64,000 nucleotides of DNA from Prolixibacteraceae bacterium. GTDB lineage: Bacteria > Bacteroidota > Bacteroidia > Bacteroidales > Prolixibacteraceae. Where the stretch lies: contig JANQHI010000052.1 of the NCBI GenBank assembly GCA_028282705.1, positions 62,001 through 126,000 of the forward strand, given 5' to 3'. The notes beneath the pieces were generated by a model that was given only the letters and a program-made list of their open reading frames with translations, was not told where the DNA came from and made no database searches. Below are positions 9,059 through 16,334 of the stretch, in pieces. Made by a program: the position numbers and the translations under genes. How positions within the stretch are numbered: the first letter of the stretch is position 1; every line of letters begins with the position of its first letter.

Positions 9059-10418
9059 AATTTATTACCTCCCAGTACCCCGATTTATCACTGCCAATCC
9101 TTTTTATCTTATTTTGTTCACGTAATCTAAGAATATCCCTTTTTATTGTTTTTATACTAACACTGCAACGTTCAGCTAATTGTTTTTGGGTAATATACTT
9201 GTTTTCTGCCACTAAATGTAAAATTAACAATTGCCTATCATTTACAGGGTCATTTACAGGGTCATTTACAGGGTCATTTACAGGGTCATTCTTTATTTTA
9301 TCTGCAATAAAAACATTTACCTGGATAAATCCTGATAAATCTGAAACTGAAAAATCCAATTCTGAATATTTCGAAAACCATTCCCTTAACCTCTTGAAGC
9401 CTGTACCATATTTTTCTATATCACCAGTTAAATAAAAAGCTTCTGTGAGCAATTTATTTCTATGCCTGGAAATGTAGTTGTCTGAATATAGTTCTTCAAT
9501 AGTCAAACCATTCATCAATTTCCCGGGATTGGTAATCTCAATGCTTTCATCAAAAATTTTAATTATTACATCTGTTTGATTGGTGTAGTCCCTATGAACA
9601 ATGGCATTTAGTAATATCTCCCGTAATGCAGGGATGGGATATTGCCAATGTTCTGTCCTTTGTAAGCCATCACCATCAATCTCAAAACCCAGACGAATAT
9701 TCTTTTTAATGAATATTAGTGCTTCTTCAACTGCCAAAATCAATGGACTTCTAATCATTATGTCATCAATGATGGTAGTCTCTGATTTAAACCTTCCAAT
9801 ATGAATGTTTGTGTGATGGTCGCCAAATAATAATTCACATGCCCTAGTAAGCTTATTGTTTTGTATTAATCCTAGTTTAGTAAAATCATATTCTAAATTT
9901 CCAGTAAGCTGAATCCTACCTGATCTGCTTGATTTGTCTTGAAAAGACTTTATTGCCTCACCATCAAGGTCTTTTAAGTTTTTATCTATTTGATATGCAT
10001 CAAAAGAATAATTTAGGCTTTCCAAGCGAAGTTCTGTTATTTCAGCAGCAGATAATTTATGGTTTGAGTTTAGCTTTCTAATAAAAAACCGATCCCTGTA
10101 TGAGACTGGTTTAATTGGGAATTCACTAACCTTCAGTATAGCAACAGCTTTATTGTTGATATACACAACTTCAACATCTGGCAGTATGGCAGGTTCTGTA
10201 TTCTGTTTTACCTCATTAATCCATTTCTGTATGGTCTCATCTGTTAATGTGACACCTAAAATATCTCCAGCATTATTAACCCCTACCAGGATATTTCCAC
10301 CTTTTGCATTTGAGAAAGCGATTATTGTTTCAATTACAGACTTACTGAAAGTACTTTTAAACTCAATGGAGATACCCTCACCTAAACTAATTGTATTTTT
10401 AAGTTCATCTGCCGTCAT
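9051..10418 (-). CDS. AlbA_2 (Schlafen-like) / HATPase_c_4 putative regulator with winged helix
   Basis: The protein has 455 residues. The AlbA_2 putative DNA-binding domain (about 10-130) shows EGISIEFKSTFS, IIAFSNAKGGNILVGV and FFIRKLNSN. A GHKL-type HATPase_c_4 segment (about 250-345) has LREILLNAIVHRDY and GTGFKRL. Four tandem PVND units (about 376-393) form a linker to a C-terminal HTH_11-like winged helix containing YITQKQLAERCSVSIKTIKRD. Such proteins were formerly named RecG-like regulators; their true role is not settled. It starts 32 bp after glyS ends and runs into the orphan glyS end, so it is an insertion at the glyS 3' boundary. Function could be transcription control, defence or self-maintenance. 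Confidence 0.8.
   Translation of the reverse strand: MTADELKNTISLGEGISIEFKSTFSKSVIETIIAFSNAKGGNILVGVNNAGDILGVTLTDETIQKWINEVKQNTEPAILPDVEVVYINNKAVAILKVSEFPIKPVSYRDRFFIRKLNSNHKLSAAEITELRLESLNYSFDAYQIDKNLKDLDGEAIKSFQDKSSRSGRIQLTGNLEYDFTKLGLIQNNKLTRACELLFGDHHTNIHIGRFKSETTIIDDIMIRSPLILAVEEALIFIKKNIRLGFEIDGDGLQRTEHWQYPIPALREILLNAIVHRDYTNQTDVIIKIFDESIEITNPGKLMNGLTIEELYSDNYISRHRNKLLTEAFYLTGDIEKYGTGFKRLREWFSKYSELDFSVSDLSGFIQVNVFIADKIKNDPVNDPVNDPVNDPVNDRQLLILHLVAENKYITQKQLAERCSVSIKTIKRDILRLREQNKIKRIGSDKSGYWEVINYG
9238..9290 (-). repeat. In-frame 12-bp tandem repeat coding PVND units
   Basis: Four near-perfect copies of a 12-base unit (TCATTTACAGGG on the plus strand) lie inside the AlbA_2 gene and code for repeated Pro-Val-Asn-Asp. 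Because the unit is a multiple of three, slippage changes linker length without a frameshift. Confidence 0.9.
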
Positions 10419-10450
10419 GTTTAAAAGTTATTCTTATTTTCAATAGCTAC

Positions 10451-11995
10451 TTATTTTTCAAACAATCCCTTAAAACTAACCTTTTCAGAAATCATAGAGC
10501 GTAATGCATCAATCGGGATTCTTTCTTGCTCCATACTATCCCTATGTCGGATGGTAATTGTGTTGTCATCTTTTGTTTGATGGTCAACAGTTACACAAAA
10601 TGGAGTGCCTATAGCATCTTGCCTCCTATACCTTTTGCCAATGGAGTCTTTTTCGTCATACTGGCAATTAAAGTCAAACTTCAGCCCATCAATAATTTCC
10701 CTGGCAATTTCAGGTAAGCCATCTTTTTTTACCAGTGGCATTACAGCCAGTTTTATTGGTGCCAATGGCACAGGAAGTTTCAATACCACCCTGGTGTCAA
10801 CTTTCCCATTGTTTTCTACTTCTTCTTCACAATAAGAAGCAGCCATTATTTGAAGAAACATCCTGTCAACTCCAATAGATGTTTCCACTACAAATGGTAC
10901 ATATGACCTGTTTTCTTCTGGATCAAAATATTGGATTTTCTTGCCAGAATATTCCTGATGCTGAGACAGGTCAAAATCTGTGCGTGAATGGATACCTTCT
11001 ACTTCTTTAAAGCCAAAGGGGAATTTGTATTCCACATCAACAGCTGCATTGGCATAATGAGCCAATTTTTCATGCTGATGGAAACGATAATTTTCATCGC
11101 CAAAACCTAATGCTCTGTGCCATTTCATCCTGGTTTCCTTCCATTTTTCAAACCAATCAAGCTCAGTGCCAGGCTTTACAAAAAACTGCATCTCCATCTG
11201 TTCAAATTCGCGCATCCTGAAAATAAACTGGCGTGCAACTATCTCGTTCCTAAAGGCTTTCCCAATTTGTGCTATCCCAAAGGGCAGTTTCATCCTTCCT
11301 GTTTTTTGCACATTCAGGTAGTTAACAAATATCCCCTGGGCAGTTTCAGGCCTGAGGTAGATAGTACTGGCACCTTCTGCTGTACTTCCCATTTCTGTGG
11401 AAAACATCAGGTTAAACTGCCTTACATCAGTCCAGTTTTTGGAGCCTGAAATCGGGCAGGCAACACCCTGGTCAATGATGATCTGTTTTAATTCTTCCAG
11501 GTTATTATCATTTAAAGCATCTGCAAACCTTTTGTGCAATGCATCCCATTTTTCCTGGTTTGCCAAAACCCTTGGGTTGGTTTCCCTAAATTGTTGCTCA
11601 TCAAAAGCATCACCAAAACGTTTCTTGGCTTTGGCAACTTCTTTGTCCATTTTAGCTTCAATCTTGGCCAATGCCTCTTCTATCAACACATCAGCCCTAT
11701 ATCTTTTCTTAGAGTCTTTATTGTCAATTAATGGATCATTAAAGGCATCAACATGGCCAGAAGCTTTCCAAATGGTAGGATGCATAAAAATAGCAGAATC
11801 AAGGCCTACCACATTCTCATGTAAAAGCACCATGCTATCCCACCAGTATTTTTTAATGTTGTTTTTTAACTCAACTCCATTTTGCCCATAATCATACACT
11901 GCACCTAAACCATCATAAATCTCACTTGATTGAAATACATACCCATATTCTTTGCAGTGTGCCACCAATTTTTTGAAAATATCTTCCTGAGCCAT
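10451..11995 (-). CDS. glyS: Glycine--tRNA ligase (dimeric class II type)
   Basis: The protein has 514 residues, the length of the alpha2-type bacterial/eukaryotic-like glycyl-tRNA synthetase. Visible class II motifs are SGHVDAFNDP near the N-terminus, the motif 2 region GIAQIGKAFRNEI, and motif 3 ETSIGVDRMFLQIM. The C-terminal anticodon-binding domain has APIKLAVMPL and YRRQDAIGTPFCVTVDHQT. It charges tRNA-Gly with glycine in the cytosol. It stands alone on the minus strand with about 240 bp to the tRNA-Arg upstream. The last ~190 bases exist in a second, diverged copy at 8813-9030, so the present 3' end may have been replaced when the AlbA_2 gene arrived. Confidence 0.96.
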   Translation of the reverse strand: MAQEDIFKKLVAHCKEYGYVFQSSEIYDGLGAVYDYGQNGVELKNNIKKYWWDSMVLLHENVVGLDSAIFMHPTIWKASGHVDAFNDPLIDNKDSKKRYRADVLIEEALAKIEAKMDKEVAKAKKRFGDAFDEQQFRETNPRVLANQEKWDALHKRFADALNDNNLEELKQIIIDQGVACPISGSKNWTDVRQFNLMFSTEMGSTAEGASTIYLRPETAQGIFVNYLNVQKTGRMKLPFGIAQIGKAFRNEIVARQFIFRMREFEQMEMQFFVKPGTELDWFEKWKETRMKWHRALGFGDENYRFHQHEKLAHYANAAVDVEYKFPFGFKEVEGIHSRTDFDLSQHQEYSGKKIQYFDPEENRSYVPFVVETSIGVDRMFLQIMAASYCEEEVENNGKVDTRVVLKLPVPLAPIKLAVMPLVKKDGLPEIAREIIDGLKFDFNCQYDEKDSIGKRYRRQDAIGTPFCVTVDHQTKDDNTITIRHRDSMEQERIPIDALRSMISEKVSFKGLFEK

Positions 11996-12233
11996 ATTTA
12001 TTTTGTTTATTCTGAATTGACCAACAAAAATAAAATATTATTGATTGTTTAGAAATTAAATGAGGTTTTATTGATAAACATATATTAATGCAGTGCAATC
12101 AAAAAAACTTCATTACACATCCCAAAACAAAAAAAGTAACTTATGTTATTTCCTTTTACAGTCCCACTTAACCAAGATCAATAGTTTGGGAACATGGGCA
12201 CAAAAAAAGGAAGCAAAACAAATTGCTCCCTTG

Positions 12234-12305
12234 TAGTCCCACCTGGAATCGAACCAGGATCTATAGTTTAGGAAACTACTATTCTATCCGTTGAACTATG
12301 GGACC
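12234..12305 (-). tRNA. tRNA-Arg (anticodon CCT)
   Basis: The minus strand folds into a full cloverleaf of 72 bases: acceptor GGTCCCA with TGGGACT (first pair G-U), D stem GTTC/GAAT, anticodon stem GTAGT/ACTAT with loop TTCCTAA, four-base variable loop, T stem CCTGG/CCAGG with TTCGATT loop, discriminator A. Anticodon CCT reads AGG, a common arginine codon in this window. CCA is not encoded. The first 10 bases overlap the end of the GIY-YIG gene, and its first 17 bases recur with one change at 12618-12634. Confidence 0.95.
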
Positions 12306-12538
12306 ATATTTCTTAATTTTTCTTTTCCAATTCCACTTTTGTAATATTTCTCCAATTTCCTTGCTTCTTTTCTTGATGAACATCCTTCCGTATATAACAA
12401 ATTCCAAGGCACATATCCTTTGGTTGATTTTGTTTTGCCAGAGTTATGTTCCTTTAAACGGATTTCTATATGTTTTGTAAAACCAACATATATCCTCCCA
12501 TCTACTTCGCTTCTAATGGCATACACTACATATTTCAT
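12296..12538 (-). CDS. GIY-YIG nuclease superfamily protein, URI/YhbQ type
   Basis: The protein has 80 residues, a bare GIY-YIG domain. YVVYAI and IYVGFT supply the two signature strands, RLKEHNSGKT holds the conserved Arg and His, and RKEARKLEKYYKSG holds the metal-binding Glu. The fold cuts DNA with a single divalent metal; roles range from repair to homing. The stop codon TAG is supplied by bases 8-10 of the tRNA-Arg gene, so the frame ends inside the tRNA. Upstream on the same strand come two palindromes and then a partial copy of the tRNA 5' end, giving the look of a cassette inserted at the tRNA. No recombinase is present. Confidence 0.88.
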   Translation of the reverse strand: MKYVVYAIRSEVDGRIYVGFTKHIEIRLKEHNSGKTKSTKGYVPWNLLYTEGCSSRKEARKLEKYYKSGIGKEKLRNMVP

Positions 12539-12571
12539 GAGAACTTTTGTTATCCTTACTTCAACTACTAT

Positions 12572-12618
12572 TCCCTGCCTACCGTCAGGCAGGTATCTCT
12601 ACCTGTCGGTAGACAGGC
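12572..12618. repeat. Paired REP-like palindromes beside the GIY-YIG gene
   Basis: Two adjacent hairpins are visible: CCTGCCT/AGGCAGG with a six-base loop, then CCTGTC/GACAGG with loop GGTA. A related palindrome, CCTGTTTG/CAAACAGG followed by CAGGC, lies at about 13683-13709. I recall similar palindromes as scattered repeats in Bacteroidota genomes, often near GIY-YIG genes, but could not check this. Confidence 0.75.
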
Positions 12619-12634
12619 GTTGAACTATGGAACC
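12618..12634 (-). repeat. Partial copy of the tRNA-Arg 5' end
   Basis: Seventeen minus-strand bases GGTTCCATAGTTCAACG match the first 17 bases of the intact tRNA-Arg (GGTCCCATAGTTCAACG) at 16 positions, in the same orientation, 329 bp away across the palindromes and the GIY-YIG gene. Similarity stops abruptly at the palindrome. Confidence 0.75.
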
Positions 12635-12748
12635 TTTTTAATTCAGGCTGCAAAAATATGTAAACCCTATAACATTTCAAAATGTGATTGTTTATATCCT
12701 CTCAATTTTTCTGTATCTTTTGAGAATAAACCATAAAATGTATTTAAC

Positions 12749-13474
12749 ATGAAGCATATACTGTTTTTATTAATCCTGGTTTTCCCTTTATGTTCTTCAG
12801 CTCAGGATTTTGAAAAAGATGTATATAAAACCACCAAAGGAGAACTTGCAATTACATTCATTGGGCATGGAACCCTAATGATGGAGTTTGATGGAAAAGT
12901 AGTCCATATTGACCCTGTTACACGATATGCAGATTACACTGTAATGCCTAAGGCTGACCTGGTTTTAATAACCCATGAACATGGCGACCACTTTGACCTT
13001 GAAGCATTGGCTGCTATCAAAAAGGATGATACAAATATTATTTTAACCAATATATGCTCAAATAAATACCCTGAAGGGATTATCATGTCAAATGGTGATA
13101 AACTTACAATTGCAGGTTTTGAAATTGAGGCTGTACCTGCCTACAATATCAAGCACAAACGCAGCAATGGAAGCCCATTCCACCCTAAGGGGGAAGGAAA
13201 TGGTTATATAATTTATGCTGGAGGCAAAAAAGTTTATGTGGCTGGGGATACTGAAAACATCCCTGAAATGAAAAAGTTAAAGAATATTGATATTGCCTTC
13301 CTCCCTATGAACCTCCCCTACACCATGACCCCAGAAATGGTTGCTGATGCTGCCAAAGCCTTTAAGCCTAAAATACTGTACCCTTACCATTTTGGAAGGA
13401 CTAATACCAATAAATTGGTCGAATTAATGAAAGGTGAAAAGGAGGTTGAAGTAAGGATAAGGAAATTAAACTAA
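12749..13474 (+). CDS. Secreted MBL-fold metal-dependent hydrolase (UlaG-like)
   Basis: The protein has 241 residues with a cleavable signal peptide ending near CSSAQ. The metallo-beta-lactamase fold is shown by FIGHGTLMMEFDG, the zinc-binding HEHGDHFD, VYVAGDTENI and the late YPYHFGRT histidine, as in UlaG-like lactonases/phosphodiesterases. It acts outside the cytoplasm, probably in the periplasm. It is monocistronic, with hairpins on its 3' side. The substrate is unknown; the family includes lactonases and phosphoesterases. Confidence 0.85.
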   Translation: MKHILFLLILVFPLCSSAQDFEKDVYKTTKGELAITFIGHGTLMMEFDGKVVHIDPVTRYADYTVMPKADLVLITHEHGDHFDLEALAAIKKDDTNIILTNICSNKYPEGIIMSNGDKLTIAGFEIEAVPAYNIKHKRSNGSPFHPKGEGNGYIIYAGGKKVYVAGDTENIPEMKKLKNIDIAFLPMNLPYTMTPEMVADAAKAFKPKILYPYHFGRTNTNKLVELMKGEKEVEVRIRKLN

Positions 13475-13598
13475 TACCGATTAGCTAATAAAATGTCGTA
13501 TATAATCGTTTCACTCAATCTACTCCTTTATTAGCCTATCGGCATTTAACCAATTTAATCTAAAAGATTGCAATACAACATTATTCCGTTAAATTGGT
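13475..13598. repeat. Two nested/adjacent inverted repeats after the MBL gene
   Basis: TACCGATTAGCTAATAAA at 13475 faces TTTATTAGCCTATCGGCA at 13527 (15 of 18 complementary), and ACCAATTTAA at 13549 faces TTAAATTGGT at 13589 (10 of 10). They could fold as two RNA hairpins at the end of the MBL transcript. Neither has a clean T tract, so simple termination is not certain. Confidence 0.55.
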
Positions 13599-13606
13599 AT
13601 AACATG

Positions 13607-13639
13607 CAAAAAAAATGCAGGCTATAAAGTAACCTGCAT
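13607..13639 (-). terminator. Intrinsic terminator of the head-GIN genes
   Basis: On the minus strand ATGCAGG pairs with CCTGCAT around an 11-base loop and is followed by eight T. It lies just beyond inverted-repeat copy 1, downstream of the two head-GIN genes. Confidence 0.8.
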
Positions 13640-13647
13640 CAAATTTC

Positions 13648-13777
13648 CATCTTATTAAATTTTTTGTTTCTCAATGGTATAAGGCGCCTGCCTGTTTGGC
13701 AAACAGGGAACTCCCTATGAATTTAATCATTCTCATGTGTGCATTTTAGAATGCCAAAATTCATACTCGGTTTCATT
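13648..13777 (-). repeat. Inverted repeat copy 1 (about 107-bp unit carrying a palindrome insertion)
   Basis: Read on the minus strand this matches 16228-16334 at roughly 90% by eye, from AATGAAAC through GCATTCTAAAAT and GAGAATGATTAAAT to TTTAATAAGATG. It differs mainly by about 21 extra bases, CCTGTTTG/CAAACAGG plus CAGGCGCC, a palindrome related to those near the GIY-YIG gene. Both copies contain small hairpins. Confidence 0.85.
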
Positions 13778-13786
13778 TTAAATAAT

Positions 13787-14491
13787 TTATTTTTTATGGA
13801 CGTCGCCACCACTCGACTCATTGATGTCCTTTTCTTTAGGATTACCATAATACTTAACATCTCCACCACTGCTTGCATTAGCAACCAGCTCGTCAGTTAC
13901 ATTGACACTGGCATCACTTCCACTGCTTACTGAAACATGGCACACTTTAGTAACCAGTTCAGCAGCATGGATATCACTTCCACTGCTTGCCCTAGCCTTA
14001 AACATTTCTGACGTACCTGTTATTTTAGCATCAGAACCACTGCTGGTTTCCAACAATAACTTTTTGGTTTTTACGTCCAGGTATATGTCACTTCCACTGC
14101 TGGCACTAACCTCAAGTGCATTAGATTTAATGGTATTCTCTGACCTTACATCAGCCCCTGCAGATGCTTTTAATTTTTCGAGTTCTTTAACTGTTACATA
14201 AGCTTTTCTTTCTGACCTCCATTTCCAACTTATTTTATCTTTCACATAAATTTTTAATGTGCCATCTTTAACTTCAGTAACAATTTTATCAATAATGTCA
14301 TCATCTGCTTCAATAACTACTTCTTCAGTATTCCCCATTTTAAGGTATAAGTCAATCCCCGAGGAAACTTTAATTGCAGAAAAACCAGATACATTCCTTT
14401 CATTTTTCTCAGGTGTTGAAAATGCTGTTAATACAACAAAGGATATAACCAATGTAAGTACAGTTGTTAGAATTTTTTTCAATGATTTCAT
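13787..14491 (-). CDS. Secreted head-GIN domain (DUF2807) protein
   Basis: I start at the internal ATG 14491 because MKSLKKILTTVLTLVISFVV then forms a signal peptide; an upstream ATG at 14536 would bury it. About 234 residues. The putative autotransporter-adhesin head-GIN domain is a right-handed beta-helix-like repeat: VSGFSAIKVSSGIDLYLK, EADDDIIDKI, then repeating SSGSD and SSGGD turns every 18-20 residues. These proteins sit in the periplasm or on the surface; their biochemical role is unknown. It follows a paralogue (14558-15220) in the same operon, likely a tandem duplication. Confidence 0.82.
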   Translation of the reverse strand: MKSLKKILTTVLTLVISFVVLTAFSTPEKNERNVSGFSAIKVSSGIDLYLKMGNTEEVVIEADDDIIDKIVTEVKDGTLKIYVKDKISWKWRSERKAYVTVKELEKLKASAGADVRSENTIKSNALEVSASSGSDIYLDVKTKKLLLETSSGSDAKITGTSEMFKARASSGSDIHAAELVTKVCHVSVSSGSDASVNVTDELVANASSGGDVKYYGNPKEKDINESSGGDVHKK

Positions 14492-14557
14492 GGAGTATTC
14501 TTTTAGTGTTAGAAAATATTTTAATAAAGACGGCAAAAAAAAGGGTTAGTTACAATT

Positions 14558-15220
14558 TTAATTCTTTTTTCTTACATTTCCCCCAGAAGAGCTACTCACA
14601 TTTATTGTTTCGGGCCTTCCATAATAAAAGACATTAGCGCCACTACTTGCCTTCCCTGAAAATGAATCAGTTACACGGATCCAAACATTAGCACCACTAC
14701 TTCCTTTGGCTTTGCATTTTTGTGTTGTCAAATCGCCAGCTTTAATATTCGAACCTGCTGAAGTGGAAGCCTTCAACTCCCCTGCTTCAATTTCCAATTT
14801 CATGTTGCTCCCTGCTGTACATTCCAAGTCAAGCTTATCACTGCTTATGACTGTTTCCGAATAAACATTGCAGCCAGCAAAGGCTCCAATTTTTTCAACA
14901 TCAACAACAGTAACAAAAACCTTTTTTGATGTTGCACTTCTAATTCGTTCAGAAGTGCTGACCTTCAACACTCCATCTTCAACTTTGGTGGTAATGGCAT
15001 CTACAATATTTTCGTCAGCCTTAACCATTAGTTGTTCTTCATCTCCCTGGCTGATAAACACATTCATCCCCCTTGACACTTTTATTTCATCAAAGTCCTT
15101 AACTGCCCTGTTTTCTTCAACTACATGCCCATTCCCTTTGATTGATGGACCAACAAAAATACAAGAAGAAAGGGAAAAGGTTAGGATCAGCGCGAATGCA
15201 CTTGAAATTTTGCGAACCAT
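14558..15220 (-). CDS. Head-GIN domain (DUF2807) lipoprotein
   Basis: About 220 residues from the ATG at 15220; an ATG three codons earlier is also possible. The N-terminus ends in SLSSC, a lipobox, so it should be a lipoprotein. VKDFDEIKVSRGMNVFISQG and ADENIVDAITTKVEDG are the head-GIN signature shared with the downstream paralogue; the later part is a ladder of TAGSN, SAGSN, SSGAN and SSGGN turns. The two genes form a short minus-strand operon ending in a terminator at 13607-13639. Function is unknown; a structural or sensor role in the envelope is only a guess. Confidence 0.82.
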   Translation of the reverse strand: MVRKISSAFALILTFSLSSCIFVGPSIKGNGHVVEENRAVKDFDEIKVSRGMNVFISQGDEEQLMVKADENIVDAITTKVEDGVLKVSTSERIRSATSKKVFVTVVDVEKIGAFAGCNVYSETVISSDKLDLECTAGSNMKLEIEAGELKASTSAGSNIKAGDLTTQKCKAKGSSGANVWIRVTDSFSGKASSGANVFYYGRPETINVSSSSGGNVRKKN

Positions 15221-15391
15221 GATATTCAATTTAGGTTAATAATTTTAAATTGATTTCAAGGTAGTTATAAAATATGCAGAGGCTGTAAATTTTTCGTTAA
15301 ATGAAGGATTCTTATCGGTAACAGGGGTATAAAAAAAGAAATCCAGCATGGTTAAAATGCCGGATTCCCAATTAAAAAATCAATATTAAAA

Positions 15392-15892
15392 CTACCCATT
15401 CCACCTTTGCCCCCTTTGAGGCTTCTTCATTTTGTTGCCATATCCAAAATTACCTTTTCCCCTCCTGCTTTTCATAGTATCAAACTTTAATAACTGTTCT
15501 TCTGTAAGGAGTGACCTGATTTTTTGGTGGTTTTCTGCACGTATTTTTGCCAATTTTGTTTTCACCTCTGCCATTTCCTCAATGCTTTTATTTATTGCAC
15601 TTAGGTCAGCATCTTTTGCAGTTGTTAAAGTAGCATGGTGAGCTCTTAGCTCCCTTAGTTCATCTGTAAGGGGTTTTACTTTTTCTGCACTTTCAAGCCT
15701 GATTGCTTTTATTGCCTCCTTTTGCTCTTCAGTAAAAAAAGCACTTTTGCTAAAATTACGTGCCTGCATTTGCCTGAACCTTTGCCCATCATGCTTGCTC
15801 ATCCTGTTAATCCTGTCCCCCCTTTGCGCATTTACTGCCATGGTTGCAACAACCATTAAAATAATAAGTCCTGTTACTTTTGTTTTCATCAT
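15392..15892 (-). CDS. Spy/CpxP-like periplasmic protein
   Basis: The protein has 166 residues with signal peptide MMKTKVTGLIILMVVATMAV cleaved near NAQRG. The mature part is helical and charged, with the Spy/CpxP LTxxQ-type repeats FTEEQKE and LTEEQLL framing long alpha-helices and a basic Arg/Gly/Asn-rich tail. Spy-like proteins are periplasmic chaperones or envelope-stress feedback factors; Bacteroidota versions are uncharacterised. It is monocistronic and divergent from the S41 protease, a pairing consistent with envelope quality control but not proof of it. Confidence 0.75.
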   Translation of the reverse strand: MMKTKVTGLIILMVVATMAVNAQRGDRINRMSKHDGQRFRQMQARNFSKSAFFTEEQKEAIKAIRLESAEKVKPLTDELRELRAHHATLTTAKDADLSAINKSIEEMAEVKTKLAKIRAENHQKIRSLLTEEQLLKFDTMKSRRGKGNFGYGNKMKKPQRGQRWNG

Positions 15893-16227
15893 GCTAAGTT
15901 TTGAATTATATAAAAAGTTTATTTTGTTTTAACTGCCCTTTTTGACTTTTCATCTTAACAATGGTTTAATAATTAACTTGCCTGGCAATATCTTTAGCAA
16001 TGAACATTTTTATGGAATTTAAAGTAATAAAAGATGAGATTTGATATTGAAGCTGTAAGGGATTTAATAATAATTAACGTAATGTGAAGGATACTATTTA
16101 TACAAACTATACAGAGTTTTTATACTTTTGCTCATTCATCAAATTGTTAGATTACTGAATGGTTTAAATTTTTTGAACAGATGAAACGAGCTAAAAGAGT
16201 TGCCGTTAGAATTAAAAATTATAAACG

Positions 16228-16334
16228 AATGAAACGACCATGAATTTTAGCATTCTAAAATACACACATGAGAATGATTAAATTTATTGGGAGTTCCATC
16301 TTATACCATCGAGAAATAAAAATTTAATAAGATG
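16228..16334 (+). repeat. Inverted repeat copy 2, forming the S41 protease leader
   Basis: This 107-bp stretch is the partner of 13648-13777 in inverted orientation. It ends with AAGATG, which includes the start codon of the S41 protease, so the repeat supplies that gene's 5' leader. It contains ATTTTAG/CTAAAAT and CATCTTAT/ATAAGATG hairpins; the second encloses the translation start. The remainder of 15893-16227 is AT-rich and holds no gene I can support. Confidence 0.85.

Noticed and set aside
9239-9290. Short tandem repeats that could look like a CRISPR or iteron array
   Set aside because: Twelve-base units without spacers, in frame inside a coding region.
11397-11891. 164-residue plus-strand frame opposite glyS
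   Set aside because: Shadow of the conserved glyS reading frame.
12470-12736. 88-residue plus-strand frame with SLPTVRQVSLPVGRQALN
   Set aside because: It is a translation of the palindromic repeats and the back of the GIY-YIG gene; no start context and no family.
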